Source: Siniperca chuatsi (lineage: Eukaryota; Chordata; Actinopteri; Centrarchiformes; Sinipercidae). Taken from it: a stretch of 64,000 nt of DNA. The notes below the pieces were generated by a model that worked only from the letters and a program-made list of their open reading frames with translations, had not been told where the DNA came from and did not search any database. Position numbers and translations under genes: made by a program. The stretch is from assembly GCF_020085105.1 (NCBI RefSeq), contig NC_058046.1, forward strand, positions 18,345,175 to 18,409,174. Direction: 5' to 3'. Shown here in pieces: positions 59,116 to 64,000 of this stretch (position 1 is the stretch's first letter; every line of letters begins with the position of its first letter).

Positions 59116-61429
59116 GTTTTCAGGGGACAGAGTTCTGGGCGCGTTTGTTGTCCAAGTGTTTTATAAATTTCTCTAGTTTTTTCACAAGTGAGAGATTAGT
59201 CAGTTTCAGGTCCTCATCTTGCATTAACAGTCAGGGTGCAATCAGTGCTCAGTGGGCAGATTTTTCTCAGCACCATCACGGAAAAACAAGTTGTTTTGTG
59301 TCTCACACTTAAATCTGAAATCTTGGTCTTGATGGTTTTTGATGGCTCTCCCTTTATTCAGGTGTTGCTTTTTTAAACTCTTTTGAAATTAACTCCATAT
59401 GGACTGATCGATGTGTATGCATTTACATATGGGTGTTTAGTCTATTAATTTTAGATTTACAAGTAGGGTTGGGCAATATGACGGTACAGTATATACTGTG
59501 AGATGATAGACATTTGTTAACTGTCAGAGATTGTTCTATACTATTTATACTGAGGTACAGTATCTACCATTTCAAAATCTTTTACAGGGTTTTAGTATCA
59601 CTTTCATGAAGTTGCTTGTTTTTTGTTTTTGAGGTTTTTTAACTGGATTATTTGGACATTCACATTTGGTAATTAATGTAATAATTCAATTTTCTGAAAA
59701 CGTACTACATCATGATATATCGATATCATGATATAAAGTTACCAGTGGTGGAAAGTAACTTTATACTTCCACTTCTCTACATTTCTAAGAGAAACTTTGT
59801 ACTTTTTACTTTTGACAGCTATTGCTACTAATTACTTTGAGATCAAGATTTTACATACAAAACACGTGATTAGCTTGTGAAAGATGATGCAATGTCTTGC
59901 AATTAAATTAGCCGACAGTATATACAGTAAAAAAAAAAAGGTTAAATTACCTCCAACTACAACATTGAAATGCAGCATAGCAATTCATCAGTAATAATCC
60001 TCTAATTGTAACATAATAGTCTGACAGGGGCCATTTATCTAACTAATGACTTTTACATTTTAGTACATTTTACTGCTAATGCTTTCTTCTGCTTAAGTAA
60101 AATTATGAATGCTTAATGAATGACAATGGAGACAATGAAAGTGGAGATTTTTTACATTTAATTATTACTACTTTACTTACATAAAAGATCATAATACATC
60201 TTCCACCACTGAAAGTTACAGGTATTATAATCCGTCTGTGTACAGCAATTACACTAGATTAAAATTATTGGTCCACGAAATTGTGCCGTAGTGGAAAATC
60301 TAACCTGAGGATAGAACTTTATCTCCCGGGAAATTTTATGATCAAGCAGTAAATATCAAACCATGAAAACTAATATTGTAAGACAGCTGGCTGCTTCACG
60401 ACCACTGAACTGCCTCTCAGAGAAAAGATTTGCTTACGCCACCAATGGATTGAATCAATGTGTAGATTGAAAAAAAAGGTTATAGAGCAGAGGAAACCTC
60501 AACCACAGGAGCGAATAGCTGTGTCTGTGTGTGTGTGTGTGTGTGTGCGTGCGTGTGTGTGTGTGTGTGTGTCAGCGAGTGTATGTCTGTTCGTGTAGAA
60601 GGTGAATTTGGCAGTGTAATGTGGTCTTTGTGGACAGACTCATTTCAACAGGAAATTACCAGCTATCAGTGTGGCTGTGTCCGGAGGCTGATATTCCCCA
60701 TGCAGATTGCAGAGCGGTGCACACACAGGGTGACGTCTCCATAGCCACCGGAGGGATTGATTTATCAGTCGTCTCAACTATTGGTCTCTAGCTGTTGTCA
60801 GGTCAGCGGGGAGAAGGGCATATCGTCGTGACAACAAAATCGAACTAATGAGCGTTACCTTGTGAGCATGTGCAGTTGACCTTCTGCATCTTTCTGAAAA
60901 GAAGTTGGGTTTGCATGAATAGGATGTCATTAGCCTTTGACGCAACAGAATCAATTGTTCGCACTGAGAATTAGAAAGTGTTCAGAAAAGGGGGTCTGTG
61001 CTGGATGAACGCCCCTCCCCTCCTTTTATTCTCCCCCCACTCCCAAATGTACCGCTTCCATTTCCCAGTAGAGGTCCTTGGGATGAGAGCTGGTGACTCA
61101 TCCACCAACTTAACATGCACCGTTCCCACAGTGTTTTTCTTCCTCTTAACTGTTCAACCCCAGTTCACCCCTGAGCCCTACACTCTCCTCCCATCATTTT
61201 ACCCTCTTGCATTAGTTCTATAAATTCTCATAATTATTCTCTGATATATTTTTATATATCAGTCAAACTCACACCAACAAGCTCCTCATAGACGTGTTCC
61301 AGTTGTGGCATGTTAATGAATGAGTCATCCAGCATCTGCTATGTCATTGACAGGTGAAGCAGATTATGGAGGAAGCCGTTACCAGGAAATTTGTTCACGA
61401 AGACAGCAGCCATATTGTGTCCTTTTGTG
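54203..61429 (+). CDS. sgsm1: Small G protein signaling modulator 1 (SGSM1), first three coding exons, partial
   Basis: SGSM1 is a RUN plus TBC domain protein linked to Rap and Rab GTPases, mainly neuronal. Three exons are visible: 54203-54221 (MATIMA), 54353-54396 (EAETRQRLLRTVKKE) and 61354-61429 (VKQIMEEAVTRKF, then VHEDSSHIVSFC). Phases join (1, 0, 1), leaving one base of a split codon. EAETRQRLLRTVKKE distinguishes SGSM1 from SGSM2, whose amino end differs. This is only the start of the RUN domain; the family continues with AAVEACVLHGL, which was not found before 64,000, so the gene runs off the right edge. Intron 2 is about 7 kb and holds GT and AT microsatellites, a hAT element and a TAACGTTAGC-rich patch. 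Confidence 0.85.
54838..54900. repeat. (GT)n microsatellite in sgsm1 intron 2
   Basis: About 31 uninterrupted GT units. It is a simple repeat and likely polymorphic. Confidence 0.95.
59060..59112. repeat. (AT)n microsatellite in sgsm1 intron 2
   Basis: About 26 uninterrupted AT units, self-complementary and likely unstable. Confidence 0.95.
59461..59734. repeat. Probable fish interspersed repeat (GGGTTGGGCAATATGACGG)
   Basis: It starts GTAGGGTTGGGCAATATGAC and ends among TCATGATATATCGATATCAT palindromic strings. A hAT-type element is inserted directly after it at 59,743. The class is uncertain, but the start motif is widely seen in fish genomes. Confidence 0.4.
59735..60219. mobile_element. 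Non-autonomous hAT-type element with 8-bp target duplication
   Basis: The body is 59743-60211 (469 bp). It is flanked by a perfect 8-bp duplication, AAAGTTAC (59735-59742 and 60212-60219). Its ends are CAGTGGTGGAAAG and CTTCCACCACTG, inverted copies of each other and nearly the same as those of the element at 5920-6416. There is no transposase reading frame. It lies in sgsm1 intron 2. Confidence 0.88.
60520..60572. repeat. (GT)n microsatellite, interrupted
   Basis: GT units with a few GC interruptions lie in sgsm1 intron 2. It is a simple repeat only. Confidence 0.9.
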
Positions 61430-64000
61430 GTGAGTAACCAAACATACAAATTAATCACACAGTTGAACAATTCTGCAACACTGAAAAGAGCCTGAGTGGG
61501 TTGTTTTTTTTATTGCAATCATTCCTGATGTCTGTTTTATTTTATTTAAGTTACTGTGACATTTTGCAAGCTTTATCTTTAGTTACTTGTGTCACCTTTA
61601 TGTTGTAGTCTTGGAACTGTTACCATAAAATATGCCACTATTTGTAGGTTTTATCTGAGGTGAAATATTTTCTGATTCATTTTAACCTGATGATTTTCTT
61701 GACATGAATTACTTTCTTTAACTTTACATGAATTACTTTACTTTCTGTTGATCTCTTTCATTAATTTCTATCTATTTAGCCTTGGTCCGAAATGACTTTA
61801 CACAAAACACACCTACCTATATCCAACTAGTCATTTATTGGTCACAGGACAAAATTAAATACATGATGAAACAAAGTAATACATACAAATGCAATTTAGC
61901 ATAACAAAACTGTAATGGCACATTTAAGTTCTTTAAGTTACTTGGTTAGCACACATTAGTTAGTTTTGACACACTTGTCTTTCTTACAATTCCACTATGC
62001 AGCCATCTTAAAAATAGAAGGTTACTCACAAATTCACTTAGTGTCCTTAGATATTCTTAGCGTCCAATATAAAGTTAGAGGTTTTACTTAACTGGTTATA
62101 ACTATCTCTCATAGAACAAGAATTATTCACAATTACCAACAATCAAAGTATATTCAAACAACCATTTGTCCATTACAAAGCCAGCCGACAGTTATTTACA
62201 TGCAGTTATCTACGTTACGAGGCAACACCAATCTTACTTCATCAGAGAAGAAAATTGGTGGTCCTTATAATTTTATATATATATAATATTATATTATTTT
62301 TCCTATAATAAGGATATTTGTCCAACAACAAGAATATATTTGCTTTATAAAACTTTAATAGGAAGGGAAGTTAACTGCCACGTGAAGGGCCACGTCATCG
62401 ACATAACTTTTGTAAGTGTATAATTAGTGTTAAATAGAAGTAAAGGACATTTAAAGTTCAATATTTCACCAAATGTTATTGTTTTTGCCTCCACATGGCA
62501 CTAATAGAGTGAGAAACACACTGCCCACATGCAGGCGCTCACACTCGTCAAATGTCTGGCTCAGTCCAGAGCTGTAATCAGTAACAAGATATATTTGGAG
62601 ATTTCAGTGGGAATAAAATGACTCTCAGCTTGCAGAAAATGTGATATTTTTACTATTTGGAAGCCATGTGTGCAGACAAAGACTGTTCTTTACTCACATG
62701 ATGAGACTCTCGGAAAGCCATTGAAATGTAGGAAAATGTATTTATAGTATAAACAAGTGAAAAGTGACGAAACCTTCCCTTGACAGACTCTGACTACCAT
62801 GTAGAAAAAGAGTGTGAATAAATATCATGTGATCTTCATTGCATCGCAGGGTAAATATGTGTGAGGAGATGCGCCAACGAAAATATGGAGAAACTGTTGG
62901 GTCCCAACATTGCTACGTCTGCTCTATATTGGTGTGAAAACGTAACTGCACACATGTGGTGGCTGTGTGCCGATGGGCAACACCACTATATTAAGTAACA
63001 AATAGTGAGAAAGGAAAGTTAAAATCTGCGTTAGTATGAGACACAGCTGTGGTCAGAACTACGTTTCAAGATAGTTACCACACACACACATACAAATATA
63101 CACTACAGTCACAGTGACCCGTAACTTAATATCATCATTTCACACACATATGAGCTCAATAAAGTAAAACAAAAACAAACAAAAAAATGAGAAGGTGAAA
63201 CTAAATATTGTGAAGAGGCAGAAGAAGTTCAAAGTGAGTGTCAAATTTCTTGCTGCAATCAAGGTTATGTAGAATACACAATCAATTTTGTGTGCTTCTT
63301 GGGTCCTTAGTGGTACGATCACTACCTCATGATGTCCAAGTATAGCTAACTTGGATTTCATAGTGTGAAAGGAATTTGCAGCACAGCTTGAAAACTTGTA
63401 AACCAGCATAAGCAAATTATGTTGGACATCCTTCCCACCCAGTAATCAGCTTAGTCCAAATCTCTTTTTTTATAGTTTTATTTTTCTCTTGGAGGGTTAT
63501 GAAACTAATTTGTCACAGAACATAGATTTTTATTACAATGTAATGAAAAGGCTTTTTTTATATACATGTCACTGTTGTGGGCATTGTATGTGCTTTATGT
63601 GTTTTCATTAGTGCTTTCATGTCCGCATGTCATCAGTTTTCTTGACCTGCGGTGTGGACCTTATCCATTGGATCATCTCATAGCCTGTTTTAATAGCTGC
63701 TGGTCAGTCTGGTCAGTCTTTGTTCTATTACTATCATACGTCCCAGTGGACACGTAGCAGCTCAGGATGACCCTCTCACCCCCCTGTTTTGTTGTCAGCC
63801 AGATTCCTCCTCCTCCTGACTCCTCCTGTGATCCTTATAGTGGCTCCTATTACCGCACGTCCTCTTTCAGCTGTGGTCTCTTTAGAGATGAGAGTGAGCA
63901 GAGGATGGGAGCGGAGCTCGGCCAGCTCACCAGGGAGCAATCAGCTTCCATCATCATGGCTACTTTGATGAGCTGTCCAGGCAGAGTCTGAAATGTAGAT
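61430..64000 (+). other. sgsm1 intron 3 (incomplete), no exon identified
   Basis: The expected next exon (two bases completing a split codon, then AAVEACVLHGL-like sequence) was not found up to the right edge. The segment 63,790-63,990 is GC-richer and open, but no frame matches SGSM1. The rest is AT-rich with a few CA runs near 63,080. Confidence 0.55.

Noticed and set aside
63799-63991. Use of the GC-rich segment at the right edge as SGSM1 exon 4
   Set aside because: Tested in the phase left by exon 3: the frame gives ARFLLLLTPP-type sequence, not the expected AAVEACVLHGL continuation, and it ends in a stop.

Overview
The window is vertebrate nuclear DNA, almost certainly from a teleost fish. 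The evidence is multi-exon genes with GT-AG introns, AATAAA polyadenylation signals, and fish-type repeats: non-autonomous hAT and piggyBac-like elements, a Tc1-like element, RTE and L1 remnants, and long GT and GATA microsatellites. It also carries a second serotonin-transporter gene of the type named slc6a4b in fish. No prokaryotic, viral, CRISPR or rRNA feature was seen.

Layout from left to right: gltp (minus), tchp (plus), git2 (minus), ankrd13a (plus), a small C12orf76-like membrane-protein gene (minus), slc6a4b (minus), and the 5' end of sgsm1 (plus, running off the right edge). As far as I recall the human map, the first five genes have the same order and orientation as human 12q24.11 (GLTP-TCHP-GIT2-ANKRD13A-C12orf76), so this is an old conserved microsyntenic block. 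All of gltp, tchp, git2, ankrd13a, the C12orf76 homologue and slc6a4b could be assembled from spliced exons with consistent reading phase: 209, 499, 758, 600, 68 and 593 codons respectively. Only three exons of sgsm1 (46 complete codons) lie in the window.

The genes are not an operon. gltp/tchp and git2/ankrd13a are head-to-head pairs, and tchp/git2 are tail-to-tail with 3' ends probably within about 100 bp. The products act separately: glycosphingolipid transfer (GLTP), ciliary/keratin-associated coiled coil (trichoplein), Arf-GAP scaffold at focal adhesions (GIT2), ubiquitin-binding endocytic adaptor (ANKRD13A), unknown one-pass membrane microprotein (C12orf76-like), serotonin uptake (SLC6A4b), and a Rab/Rap-linked RUN-TBC protein (SGSM1).

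The most notable observations are these. (1) A SERT gene sits beside git2-ankrd13a. In mammals SLC6A4 lies beside the paralogues GIT1 and ANKRD13B, so this gene may be a 2R ohnologue rather than a fish-specific duplicate. (2) Its central binding site carries NET/DAT-like residues at two positions known to affect antidepressant binding. (3) Two GC-AG introns occur, one in git2 and one in ankrd13a. (4) Several mobile elements can be delimited to the base with perfect target-site duplications, including two hAT relatives and one TTAA-flanked element in the tchp 3' UTR. (5) A 143-bp GATA array lies about 1.2 kb upstream of the SERT start codon. I found no convincing wholly new system; the C12orf76-like microprotein is the most clearly uncharacterised gene.
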